Shown here: positions 51,721-60,403 of the stretch, one piece after another
Layout: every line of letters starts with the position of its first letter
Numbering within the stretch: position 1 is the stretch's first letter
NCBI RefSeq assembly: GCF_003369575.1
Contig: NZ_PIOC01000003.1
Location: 1-64,000, forward strand
Length of the DNA stretch: 64,000 nucleotides
From: Oceanobacillus arenosus
GTDB taxonomy: Bacteria; Bacillota; Bacilli; Bacillales; Amphibacillaceae
Reading direction: 5' to 3'
Position numbers and translations under genes: made by a program
The notes under the pieces: model-generated
Seen by the model: the letters and a program-made list of their open reading frames with translations, nothing else
What the model was told of the DNA's origin: nothing
Databases searched by the model: none

Positions 51721-52713
51721 TCATATTTTCAAACCGAGTAATTTCTTCATATTATCTTTTGCACTAGATGAAATACTTAACAAAGCTACAGATATAATAA
51801 GAAGCAACCCTGTTGCCAAGCCAATATACTGCGTTGAAATCCCTCCCATTTGCATTCCTACTTGAAGAAATCCGACAATTATACTAGCGAGAGCTGTTCC
51901 TATAATCCCCCCCTTCCCACCAGTGATGAGTGTACCGCCAAGAACAACAACGGTTAATATTGACATTAAATATTCAGAACCAAACTCTGCTCTTGCACTG
52001 CCTAAATAAGAAGTAAGCATTGTCCCTGCTATTCCGGCACTTAATCCAGATAGGACATACGTACTGGCAATAACTTTCTTCGTATTGATTCCCGCATAAT
52101 CCGCTGCGTCTTGGTTAATGCCAGTTAAAAAGATATAGCGACCATATTTTGTTAGATGCAATAACACATAGGCGATGATAAATAGGGTAGCAAATAATAG
52201 GATCGAGCTCGGTATTCCTAAAACAGTGCTGTAAGCTATCATACTAAAGCTTTCTGGAAATCCGGAAATTCCTTCATAAGCACTGACGCCAGATATCCCT
52301 ATCAGCACAATTGCTATCCCGCTATACAGCAGTAAGCCACCCAATGTAACTACCATTGCCTGCACACGTCCATAAGCGATTAATATCCCATTAAGCAAGC
52401 CACATAGCCCTGCCGCTAAAATAGCGAGAATTATCGCAACCCATATATTCATGCCAGCTACTTGAGAGAGAATGCCTATCACTACAGACGTTAATCCGAT
52501 AATCGATCCTCCTGAAATATCGATCCCACCAGTGATCATGACAAAGGTTACAAAAAAACCAATAATCGCAATTCCAATAAAGTCATTGAAGCTGTTTAAC
52601 AGTATTGAGATATTCCAAAACCGCGGATTGATTAGGCCAAATATGATGATCTCCAGTATTAGCACTAAAATTAAACCGAGATTCCATTTTGGTATTTTAC
52701 TTAGCATGTGCAT
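51721..52713 (-). CDS. lsrD: AI-2 transporter permease LsrD
   Basis: Eight to ten membrane segments make a ribose/branched-chain type permease of 330 residues (SGGSIIGLTSVVIGILSQ, GINQDAADYAGINTKKV). It follows lsrC with a 17-base overlap and precedes lsrB by about 16 bases. With LsrC it forms the membrane channel of the AI-2 importer. Confidence 0.87.
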   Translation of the reverse strand: MHMLSKIPKWNLGLILVLILEIIIFGLINPRFWNISILLNSFNDFIGIAIIGFFVTFVMITGGIDISGGSIIGLTSVVIGILSQVAGMNIWVAIILAILAAGLCGLLNGILIAYGRVQAMVVTLGGLLLYSGIAIVLIGISGVSAYEGISGFPESFSMIAYSTVLGIPSSILLFATLFIIAYVLLHLTKYGRYIFLTGINQDAADYAGINTKKVIASTYVLSGLSAGIAGTMLTSYLGSARAEFGSEYLMSILTVVVLGGTLITGGKGGIIGTALASIIVGFLQVGMQMGGISTQYIGLATGLLLIISVALLSISSSAKDNMKKLLGLKI

Positions 52714-53716
52714 GATTGACTGACACCTCCTCCTTGAGCACCCTTGCTTTCAACCTCTCCTTTTTAATATGTTTATCCGCTCTCCGAGAAAGGACCGCAT
52801 CAGTTACAACAATCATAATTAATAGCAATCCAGAAATTGCATCATTCCAAAAAGCAGGTATCTTCATATAGATAAGGGCGGAGTTAATGGAAATCATAAT
52901 TACTGCACCGATTGTTGCACCAATGACAGTTCCGACACCGCCGCTCAGTGATACGCCGCCTAGAACTGCCGCAGCAATAACCGTCATTTCTATTCCCAAA
53001 CCTGCATTGGTTGAAATAAATCCGATTTGACTGGCAAATATCAAGCCAGCTAGCGCCGCACAAACACCTGAGGCAATAAAAGAATAGATTACATACCGCT
53101 GTACAGGAACCCCTAACAAAATAGCGCCATCGATATTGTCACCGATCGCTGAAAAATACCTGCCCTTCCTGCTTCTCGTTAGAAATAGATGAATGGCAGT
53201 TATTCCAGCAAGTACAATGATCAGCAAAACATTGATGCCCAAAACATTCATTTGTGATAATTGCTTAAATCCTGCCGGCAGATTTTCCACCCATTGCCCA
53301 TTCGTATAAATAACGTGAATGACTCTCGTAATTTCAAGCATTCCCAGTGTCATAATAAAAGACGAAATTTTTAACTTTGTAACTCCAAGTCCATTAATCA
53401 GTCCAATAGCAGCCCCGATAAATATGGCAGCTAATATAGAAACAAAAATACTTCCGCCGTTTTTTAATATAAGTCCACATACTGCTGCACTAAGACCTAA
53501 TGTGCCGCCAACTGAAATATCAATATTCCCAGTTAAAAGAACAATCGTTAGTCCGACTACCAGTACAATAAATAGCAAACTGCTTTTTAATGTGTTTTGG
53601 ATGCTGCCGATTGTTAAGAAATCTGTATTTATGAAACCTACGATTATGAAAATTACTGCTAAAAAGATTAAGGTTCTAAATTCTCTCTTCTTTGCTAGAT
53701 TCTTATATATCGACAT
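52697..53716 (-). CDS. lsrC: AI-2 transporter permease LsrC
   Basis: This is a polytopic permease of the same family (NIDISVGGTLGLSAAVCG, AIGDNIDGAILLGVPVQRYVI). The ATG at 53716 follows AAGGAAGTGA and overlaps the stop of lsrA by 14 bases; earlier ATGs in the frame lie inside lsrA. About 339 residues. It pairs with LsrD. Confidence 0.87.
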   Translation of the reverse strand: MSIYKNLAKKREFRTLIFLAVIFIIVGFINTDFLTIGSIQNTLKSSLLFIVLVVGLTIVLLTGNIDISVGGTLGLSAAVCGLILKNGGSIFVSILAAIFIGAAIGLINGLGVTKLKISSFIMTLGMLEITRVIHVIYTNGQWVENLPAGFKQLSQMNVLGINVLLIIVLAGITAIHLFLTRSRKGRYFSAIGDNIDGAILLGVPVQRYVIYSFIASGVCAALAGLIFASQIGFISTNAGLGIEMTVIAAAVLGGVSLSGGVGTVIGATIGAVIMISINSALIYMKIPAFWNDAISGLLLIMIVVTDAVLSRRADKHIKKERLKARVLKEEVSVNHAHAK

Positions 53717-55214
53717 ATGATTCACTTCCTTCATATGTTCCAAATGCCGCCTTCATTACATTGGCAGTATTAATATCTTCAAAACCTAGATACGCATTAC
53801 AAGTTCCCCGGTAAATACCGTAAATCCGATCACTAATCCTCGCTATTTCTTCTAAATCAGATGAAATCAATAAAATGGAAAAACCGATCTCTTTTAACTG
53901 ATTGATAATCGCATAAATATCATTCCTTGCTGCAGCATCAATCCCCCTTGTAGGCTCATCCATAATAATTAAGTGCGGATTAATAGAAAGAATCCTTGAA
54001 ATGACTACCTTTTGCTGGTTCCCGCCTGATAAGGACTTCATTTCCTGATGATGATCCGTAACCTTAATGTTTAATCTATCAATATATTTATCTGCGATCT
54101 CTTTTTCATAATTGTTATTAATGAAAAATCCTTTTCTTTTCACAACCTGGACCGTAACATTATTTCTCACAGAACTTATTGGAAAAATACCATGTAAAAA
54201 TCTATCTTCTGGTATATAGGAAAGACCATTATCAACAATTTCATTAATATCAAGTTTCGTTATATCTTTTTCACCTAGAATAATTCTGCCATTTTGACAT
54301 CTCGTTATCCCATAAATCGCTTCGGCAATCTCTGTTCTTCCAGCACCTACAAGACCTGCAAGCCCAACTACTTCCCCTTGGTAAATCTTAAAGCTTATAT
54401 CCCTAAAACCATCGCCACTGATATTCTCAACAGTTAATACAGGTGGTTTATCCATATGACCGGTATATTTTTTCTCAAATATATCCTGATGCTTTGTCTC
54501 ACTTCCTGTTGGTAAAAGTCCATCAATCAGCATATCTTTTGTAAAATCTCTAATATTTCCTTTCAGGGTTATTTTCCCATCACGTAAAATAACGGTATGG
54601 GTGGAAATTTCAAATACCTCATCCAAACGATGGGTGATATAAAGGATACCTACGCCTGAATCCCTTAGTTTTTTTATGACCTCAAACAGTGATTTAGTTT
54701 CGGAAAAAGTTAATGCAGAGGTAGGTTCATCTAAAATCAGTACCTTTGCATTTCTAAGAAGTCCCTTAATAATTTCTAATTGCTGCTGTTCAGCAATTGT
54801 TAAGCTGGACGCTAATCGCTTTAAATCTATTCCCCAGCCTAATGTCTTATATAATTTTCTTGTTTCCTCTCTAATTTCATATTTTGATTTATTAAAGCCA
54901 AACGTAATATTTTGTTCAACCGTCATATTTGGAAATAATAAAGGTTCTTGTGGTACAAGATAAATCCCTTTTTCATGCGCGATCGCAGGATGATAATTTT
55001 CAATTTTCTCGCCAGCAATTTCCATCTCGCCATGGTCCGCTTGGTACACTCCTGTTAGAATCTTCATCAATGTACTTTTGCCAGCACCATTTCCCCCAAT
55101 AATTGAGATGACCTCATGCTTATTAAGCTTCAATGAAACACCGTTCAGTACATCATTTTTATGAAAGCTTTTATAAATTCCTTCTAAAGTAATCAGGTTA
55201 TTTGTCTCATCCAA
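53703..55214 (-). CDS. lsrA: AI-2 transporter ATP-binding protein LsrA
   Basis: Two ABC domains lie in one chain of 503 residues. The first has a canonical Walker A (GGNGAGKST); the second has a degenerate Walker A (GLVGAGRTE) but a full signature (LSGGNQQKV) and Walker B (LIIMDEPTRGID). This asymmetry is normal for RbsA/LsrA ATPases. The start is TTG at 55214, five to six bases from GGGGGGAG. It is the first gene of the operon, with a cre-like site just upstream. Confidence 0.87.
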   Translation of the reverse strand: MDETNNLITLEGIYKSFHKNDVLNGVSLKLNKHEVISIIGGNGAGKSTLMKILTGVYQADHGEMEIAGEKIENYHPAIAHEKGIYLVPQEPLLFPNMTVEQNITFGFNKSKYEIREETRKLYKTLGWGIDLKRLASSLTIAEQQQLEIIKGLLRNAKVLILDEPTSALTFSETKSLFEVIKKLRDSGVGILYITHRLDEVFEISTHTVILRDGKITLKGNIRDFTKDMLIDGLLPTGSETKHQDIFEKKYTGHMDKPPVLTVENISGDGFRDISFKIYQGEVVGLAGLVGAGRTEIAEAIYGITRCQNGRIILGEKDITKLDINEIVDNGLSYIPEDRFLHGIFPISSVRNNVTVQVVKRKGFFINNNYEKEIADKYIDRLNIKVTDHHQEMKSLSGGNQQKVVISRILSINPHLIIMDEPTRGIDAAARNDIYAIINQLKEIGFSILLISSDLEEIARISDRIYGIYRGTCNAYLGFEDINTANVMKAAFGTYEGSESYVDI

Positions 55215-55245
55215 ATTTCTCCCCCCTTATAATACTTTAGTATTA

Positions 55246-55259
55246 CGAAAGCGTATTCT
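55246..55259 (+). promoter_or_regulatory. weak cre-like site before lsrA
   Basis: CGAAAGCGTATTCT matches 11 of 14 positions of a cre consensus in my count. It lies 32-45 bases upstream of the lsrA start. CcpA control is plausible but not shown. Confidence 0.38.
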
Positions 55260-55271
55260 ATTTTTAGTAAT

Positions 55272-55306
55272 TATATGATTCTCTAATACATATTATTAAT
55301 CATGTA
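55272..55306. promoter_or_regulatory. imperfect inverted repeat in the lsrA-lsrR intergenic region
   Basis: TATATGATT (55272-55280) is inverted as AATCATGTA (55298-55306), one mismatch in nine, with a 17-base spacer. It lies between the two divergent lsr operons, where LsrR should bind. It is a candidate operator only. Confidence 0.35.
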
Positions 55307-55524
55307 TCAAATTATTATTATTTTTCTCGTTACAAATGTGGGCTAATTGATGGAAGCTTAGAAAAGAGAGTTGCCAAAACAGCTAAACAACAGTAGTTCC
55401 AAAGATTCATATCGTAAATTTTCAGGTTATAAATCTTACTATCTGCGAATAACATTTGTTGCAGCAGGAATAATTTGTTACAAAACTTGGGTCCAATCTT
55501 TTTCTTTAATAAAGAGAGCGAGTG

Positions 55525-56451
55525 ATGAATATGACCTATGAAAAAGATATTACAGTAAAAGTGGCATGGAAGTACTATCATGAGGGACTAACCCAAACAG
55601 ATATAGCGAAAGCATTAAACCTTTCACGCATGAAAGTCATTAAGTACTTGGAATTTGCCCGGAGTAATAATATCATTCAATTTAAAATTGATTTGGAACA
55701 AATTTCAGAGAAGGATTTACAGGCTAAGCTAATTAAAAAATATAATTTAGACGACATCTATATCGTTCCTTCAGCAAATGAGGATTCAGTGGATAGTATT
55801 ACGATTGCTGCTGCACAGTATATTGAAGATCGAATTACGAGCGACACAATGATCAATGTAGGTTATGGTGAGGCAGTTTCACGAACGCTTGGGCGCTTGC
55901 ATATCTCGACAAAATACAAAGTTACGTTCGTATCCTTATCTGGCGGAGTGAAATTCTATATGCCGACCGCTATCGATCAATCATCTGATTATTATACGAA
56001 TCCGAATTACAATCATTACATTTTGCCCTCTCCTTTAATGGTTTCAACAGATAGCCTTCGTTCTAATTTAATTCATGAAAAGCCGATTAAAGATATTTTG
56101 GAAATGATTCCATACTCCAATCTCACAGTAATAGGTATTGGCGCTTTAAATGAAAAAGCAACTCTAGTTAAGGAGGGGCTTGTCAGTTTAAGAGAGATGG
56201 AGATTTTCAAATCATATGGTGCTGTCGGTGATCTATTAAGCCAATTTTACGATATTAATGGAAGTGTCCTCGATTTGAAATTACATAATAGAATTGTCAG
56301 TACAGAGATTCCATTATTAAAAACATTAAATAATGTTGTTGCTGTTGCAGGTGGCATCGATAAAAAGGAAGCTATCATCGGTGCATTAAAAGGAGGGTAC
56401 ATCAATATCTTAATTACGGATGAGAATGTTGCCCGCAGTTTACTAGAATAA
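55525..56451 (+). CDS. lsrR: LsrR, SorC/DeoR-type AI-2 regulator
   Basis: The N-terminal helix-turn-helix (EGLTQTDIAKALNLSRMKVIKYL) is followed by a sugar-phosphate-binding domain of the SorC family (NVGYGEAVSRTLGRL, VAVAGGIDKKEAIIGALKGGYINILITDE). LsrR represses lsr genes until phospho-AI-2 binds. It is divergent from lsrA and precedes lsrK by 35 bases. The ATG at 55525 is one codon inside a GTG-ATG run; the ribosome binding site is weak. Confidence 0.86.
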   Translation: MNMTYEKDITVKVAWKYYHEGLTQTDIAKALNLSRMKVIKYLEFARSNNIIQFKIDLEQISEKDLQAKLIKKYNLDDIYIVPSANEDSVDSITIAAAQYIEDRITSDTMINVGYGEAVSRTLGRLHISTKYKVTFVSLSGGVKFYMPTAIDQSSDYYTNPNYNHYILPSPLMVSTDSLRSNLIHEKPIKDILEMIPYSNLTVIGIGALNEKATLVKEGLVSLREMEIFKSYGAVGDLLSQFYDINGSVLDLKLHNRIVSTEIPLLKTLNNVVAVAGGIDKKEAIIGALKGGYINILITDENVARSLLE

Positions 56452-56486
56452 AGTAATAGATTAATAAATGAAGGGATGGGTTATTA

Positions 56487-58049
56487 TTGCAAACGCACTT
56501 AATGGCAATCGATGCTGGAACAGGAAGTGCTCGAGTAATTTTATTTGATACGGATGGTAATGAAAGCTATGTTTCACAATCCGAATGGATGCATAAAGAA
56601 GACTCTAGATACCCTGGTTCGATGGATTTTGATATTCATACCAATTTTAATATTATAGTTGATCTAATAAAAGAAACAATTACCAAAAGCAAGGTTGATC
56701 CGAACAGCATTGCTGCAATCTCAACTACCAGTATGCGAGAAGCAATTGTATTGTATGACGAAAATGGCAAGGAATTATGGGCTTGCGCAAACGTAGATTC
56801 AAGATCCGATAATGAAGTTATTAATCTTAATCAATCACATCCTGCCCTTGAGGAAGAAGTATATCGAGTTTCCGGTCAAACATTTTCATTAGCTGCAATC
56901 CCAAGAATTATTTGGGTAAAAAATAATCTTCCAAACACGTATAAAGAGATTAAATATGTAACGATGTTGAATGATTGGATCACCTATCGTTTAACGAATA
57001 TTATTTCTGTCGAGCCGTCAAATGGCTGTACAACCGGTCTCTTTAATATTCAAAATCGAAATTGGGATTTCAGTCTAGCAAATAAAGTTGGAATAAAAGA
57101 AGGTATCTATCCAATTGTACATGAAAGCGGCACTGTCATTGGAAATGTCACGGAAGAAATTGCAGCATTAACGGGATTAAGTACTGATACAAAGGTTGTT
57201 GCAGGCGGTGGGGATGCCCAGCTTGGATGTATTGGACTGGGGGTGATTAATGAAGGCGATGCAGCTGTTCTCGGAGGATCCTTCTGGCAATATGAATATA
57301 CAACAGCGAACGTTAAGTTGGATGAAGGCTCCCGAGTAAGGGTTAATTGTCACGCTGTACCAGATACATGGCAATATGAAGCAATCGCCTTTTTCCCAGG
57401 TTTAGTAATGAGATGGTTTCGAGATAGCTTTTGTGAACTAGAAAGATATATTCAGGAAAGAACAAATATTAGCATTTACAGTCAAATGGAAAAAAGAGCA
57501 GCAAAAGTCCCTGTTGGCAGTCATGGTATGGTTGCAACGTTTTCTGATAAAATGAACTACATTTCCTGGAAACATGCGGCGCCAAGCTTTATTAACTTTA
57601 AATTAGATTCCGAAAAATTTAATAAGGCAACATTTTATCGGGCAATAATGGAAAATGCCGCCTTTGTTACAAAAGGAAATATTGATTTAGTAAGCGATAT
57701 TACCAATACTTCTCCAGATACCATTATTTTTGCTGGCGGAGCTTCAAATAGTGATTTATGGTGCCAAATCATTGCTGATGTACTAAATAAAACCGTAAAG
57801 GTCCCAGTCGTCAAAGAATCCACTGCGTTAGGCGCAGCAATTTGCGCAGGCATTGGTGCCAAGGTTTACGCTAGCTTTGAGGATGCTATTTCTAAAGTTG
57901 TTACGTTCGAAAAGCAATATAAGCCAATCAAGGAAAATAATTTAATTTATAACCGCCTATATGAAAAGTGGGAGAAAGTATATAAAAATCAGCTCGATTT
58001 AGCTGATAAAGGTCTTACAGAGCATATGTGGCGTGCACCAGGGCTATAG
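56487..58049 (+). CDS. lsrK: AI-2 kinase LsrK
   Basis: This FGGY carbohydrate kinase of 520 residues begins MAIDAGTGSARVILFDTDG, with the ATP loop VAGGGDAQLG and a C-terminal FAGGASNSDLWCQIIADVL. LsrK phosphorylates the linear form of AI-2. The TTG start at 56487 has AAGGGATGGG upstream. It follows lsrR in the same operon and precedes the cupin gene. Confidence 0.87.
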   Translation: MQTHLMAIDAGTGSARVILFDTDGNESYVSQSEWMHKEDSRYPGSMDFDIHTNFNIIVDLIKETITKSKVDPNSIAAISTTSMREAIVLYDENGKELWACANVDSRSDNEVINLNQSHPALEEEVYRVSGQTFSLAAIPRIIWVKNNLPNTYKEIKYVTMLNDWITYRLTNIISVEPSNGCTTGLFNIQNRNWDFSLANKVGIKEGIYPIVHESGTVIGNVTEEIAALTGLSTDTKVVAGGGDAQLGCIGLGVINEGDAAVLGGSFWQYEYTTANVKLDEGSRVRVNCHAVPDTWQYEAIAFFPGLVMRWFRDSFCELERYIQERTNISIYSQMEKRAAKVPVGSHGMVATFSDKMNYISWKHAAPSFINFKLDSEKFNKATFYRAIMENAAFVTKGNIDLVSDITNTSPDTIIFAGGASNSDLWCQIIADVLNKTVKVPVVKESTALGAAICAGIGAKVYASFEDAISKVVTFEKQYKPIKENNLIYNRLYEKWEKVYKNQLDLADKGLTEHMWRAPGL

Positions 58050-58072
58050 CATATCAAGGGGGAGTGTTAAAT

Positions 58073-58429
58073 ATGACCATTATTAACGAAAATGATAAAG
58101 AATACAGATTCGGTGACAGCGGACCAAAATATTTACAAAAAGGTCCAAGAATGAATTTCGGTATTGTCGTATTAAAACCAGGGCAAGATTTTAATGCACA
58201 TTTCCATAATATTATGGAAGAAAACTTCTATATAATGGAAGGAGAACTCGAAATTCATATCGGCGAAGAAATTTTCCATTGCAAAAAAGGTGATTTTATT
58301 CACGTTGAACCAAAAAAAGTCCACTACTTAATTAATAGAGGCGATACTGACTTTAAGGCAGCATTCATGTTATCACCTTACAAGGAAAATGATAAGGTTG
58401 AGGTGGAGTATAGGCCATATGGGGATTAA
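58073..58429 (+). CDS. cupin-domain protein at the end of the lsrRK operon
   Basis: This single cupin barrel of 118 residues shows the two motifs with metal-ligand candidates: FNAHFHNIMEENFYIMEGELE and GDFIHVEPKKVHYLINRG (His, His, Glu, His). The ATG at 58073 follows GGGGGAG by eight bases, 23 bases past lsrK. It is not related to LsrG, the monooxygenase-fold isomerase. It may isomerise or bind the AI-2 phosphate or act on another sugar; no function is known. Confidence 0.75.
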   Translation: MTIINENDKEYRFGDSGPKYLQKGPRMNFGIVVLKPGQDFNAHFHNIMEENFYIMEGELEIHIGEEIFHCKKGDFIHVEPKKVHYLINRGDTDFKAAFMLSPYKENDKVEVEYRPYGD

Positions 58430-58545
58430 GCTGGGGCGGAAATTTCATGGATTGAATTTTTTATGTTGTTGGGATTTCTCACATGAACCTGTTTTAGCAG
58501 AGGATCGATTAAAGAGTCAGATTGGCAAATATACCTAAGTATGCT

Positions 58546-59361
58546 TTAGAACTTACACACTTTTTGACAAACTCCTTTTTCTGCATCATCTTTATTTTCT
58601 AACCAGATTAAACAGGGCTTCTCCACCTGAATAGAAGCCCTGTTTAATTTAAATTCAATGAGAACCTGGTACCATATCAATTTCATGTTTGGCTGCATGA
58701 TTATCCAGTATTTTTTTCTTACATAGCTTAAATGATTATACATCTGCTTAAATGATTCATATGGATCTCTTTTTTTCAATGCTTCATAAATAGCTACGTG
58801 ATGCTCAACTGTAATATCTGGTTCCCGGTAAGGGATCAAGCTATCCGTTCTTTCATGTGAGACCAAAAGGGAGTCAATCATCCCTTCAACAACTGGATTA
58901 TTTGCGCTTTGTGCTATTAATCTATGGAATTCTTTATCAATCGAACCATATTCGCTATTTGGATTTTCTCTAATTCGATCAATAGTTTCTTTTAATTTTT
59001 CCAATTGTGCATCCGATATCTCTTCTGCCGCCATCGTCACAAGTCCTAACTCTAAAATCATACGCGCTTCAATGATAGCAGGAACATTGTTAATCGATAA
59101 AGCAAGCATTACTTTAAATGGACTACTACCAACGCGGTCGTTTACGAAAGTACCCCCTCGAGGTCTTCTAGTGATTATTCCCAATGATTCTAATGAACTA
59201 AGTGCCTCACGTAAAACGGGTCTACTTACATCTAACTGTTCCATTAAAGTCATTTCTGCAGGCAGTTTATCTCCAGGGTTCAGTTGTCCACTCATTAATA
59301 ACTGAACAATTTGTTCTAACACTATATAGTAAATTATCAACAATAATGATATCCTTTGCAT
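58546..59361 (-). CDS. GntR/FadR-type regulator with frameshifted C-terminus
   Basis: The N-terminal winged helix (VLEQIVQLLMSGQLNPGDKL then DVSRPVLREALSSLESLGIITRRPRGG) and an FCD domain (about residues 90-215, ARMILELGLVTMAAEEI and the His-rich DKEFHRLIAQ) place it in the FadR group. The last about 45 residues read through a 15-bp hairpin at 58608-58647. If one A is added to the run of seven (plus-strand T at 58711-58717), the frame gives ILDNHAAKHEIDMVPGSH and stops at 58655, just before the hairpin. So a frameshift in the true end is likely. The target genes are unknown. Confidence 0.75.
   Translation of the reverse strand: MQRISLLLIIYYIVLEQIVQLLMSGQLNPGDKLPAEMTLMEQLDVSRPVLREALSSLESLGIITRRPRGGTFVNDRVGSSPFKVMLALSINNVPAIIEARMILELGLVTMAAEEISDAQLEKLKETIDRIRENPNSEYGSIDKEFHRLIAQSANNPVVEGMIDSLLVSHERTDSLIPYREPDITVEHHVAIYEALKKRDPYESFKQMYNHLSYVRKKYWIIMQPNMKLIWYQVLIEFKLNRASIQVEKPCLIWLENKDDAEKGVCQKVCKF
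58608..58647 (-). terminator. hairpin that should end the GntR transcript
   Basis: TTAAACAGGGCTTCT (58608-58622) pairs perfectly with AGAAGCCCTGTTTAA (58633-58647). It lies inside the shifted reading frame of the GntR gene but just past the stop of the corrected frame. It also faces the cupin transcript. Confidence 0.75.
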
Positions 59362-59574
59362 TTACAGATAACAACAGGACTATTTACCCGTCCTATCCTC
59401 TTGCAGTAATTGGGAATTTATTACTTGATTGAAAAAAGTGACTAGGCACCTATAACAAATTCCCTGCTTTTTTAGTAAGCCAATTTCTCCATGTTTCATT
59501 TTTTTACAAAAAGGTTATAGATAACTAAGAACAATGGATAAATATAAACCAACGAATATAGGAGGAATAAATGA

Positions 59575-59895
59575 ATGGAAAATGTATATGTAGTTGAAAA
59601 TGGTGTACAGGCGAAAGCAAAAATTGAACAATTAGCTGCACTTGGATATACGAAAGATGATATCTATCTTATTGCGCATGACAAAAAGCGTATGGATGAC
59701 TTATCAGATGAGTTACATGTTAATGAGGTCGGTATTGAAGAAGAAGGTCTTTTTGATAAAATAGCGAATGTCTTCCGTAAACGAGGGGACGAGCTTCGTT
59801 CACAGTTCGAAAATCTTGGACTGACTCAGGCTGAAGCTGAGAAATATGAAGAAGAGCTTGATAACGGCCGTGTTGTGGTGATTGGGAAGAAATAG
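59575..59895 (+). CDS. general stress protein with YflT domain
   Basis: This 106-residue soluble protein has the YflT domain (VYVVENGVQAKAKIEQLAALGYTKDDIYLIAHDK) and a charged C-terminal half ending in NGRVVVIGKK. Members are induced by heat and general stress in Bacillus; their activity is not known. AGGAGG is nine bases before the ATG. GGTTAT and GGATAA about 17 bases apart lie upstream, a weak sigma-B-like pair that I do not rely on. A terminator follows. Confidence 0.82.
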   Translation: MENVYVVENGVQAKAKIEQLAALGYTKDDIYLIAHDKKRMDDLSDELHVNEVGIEEEGLFDKIANVFRKRGDELRSQFENLGLTQAEAEKYEEELDNGRVVVIGKK

Positions 59896-59913
59896 GTGTA
59901 TGGATTGTAATAT

Positions 59914-59957
59914 AAACTGTGAAAGTAGAGAGCGTACAACTCTTACTTCACAGTTTT
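59914..59957 (+). terminator. intrinsic terminator after the YflT gene
   Basis: AAACTGTGAAAGTAGAG pairs with CTCTTACTTCACAGTTT with a bulge, followed by seven T. It begins about 18 bases after the stop. Confidence 0.8.
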
Positions 59958-60069
59958 TTTCTATGTTTAACTGAACGACATCCAAAAGATTATGATTAAA
60001 ATCGGAATTTCAGTAACAAAAAATAACAATATATTTTACGTCACAATAAAGTAGTTGTCAATAGTAAAT

Positions 60070-60098
60070 TTGAAATTTTTTCAAAAAAATGTTACAAT
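60070..60098 (+). promoter_or_regulatory. sigma-A promoter ahead of the structured leader
   Basis: TTGAAA (60070-60075), a 17-base spacer and TACAAT (60093-60098) form a near-consensus promoter. The transcript would start near 60105, 300 bases before the next start codon. Confidence 0.65.
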
Positions 60099-60119
60099 AT
60101 TACTACAGATATTTATTAA

Positions 60120-60178
60120 ATCGTATTCCAAATACATTTGGTATCTTTTTGCAGATAGAATATGGATACGGTTTTTTT
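60120..60178 (+). promoter_or_regulatory. attenuator-like hairpin with T7 tail
   Basis: CGTATTCCA (60122-60130) pairs with TGGATACG (60163-60170) with one bulge, followed by seven T residues. The left arm can instead form CCAAAT/ATTTGG (60128-60133/60136-60141). The two folds exclude each other, as in an attenuator. A short terminated RNA of about 75 nt is the alternative reading. Confidence 0.5.
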
Positions 60179-60186
60179 ATCGTTTT

Positions 60187-60303
60187 ATCAGATCAAAGGA
60201 ACTGATGAAATTGGAAGTCAATGTAACGTGAACTTCAAATGCTGAAGGTCGCCTGTGAAGGGCATCACCTAGATAGGAGATAAGACGCTGTGAAGACTTC
60301 AGC
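60187..60303 (+). ncRNA. candidate structured RNA leader
   Basis: Several nested pairings are visible: ATCAG/CTGAT, GAAGT/ACTTC, and a closing helix GCTGAAG (60241-60247) with CTTCAGC (60297-60303) that encloses GCC/GGC-type and CCT/AGG hairpins. The order and density look like a folded RNA rather than chance. No known class was recognised. It lies between the promoter and the gene at 60404. Confidence 0.4.
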
Positions 60304-60403
60304 TTTAAACTATTAGAGATCTTACCTTGAAATGCAAATGACTGGAGAAACAAAGACTCAAATAGAGTGAACAAGTTAAAGTATTACAGGGAGGACAGGA
60401 AAA

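Noticed and set aside
59521-59560. Sigma-B promoter before the YflT gene
   Set aside because: The two boxes are weak matches and the spacing is long; family habit alone is not enough.
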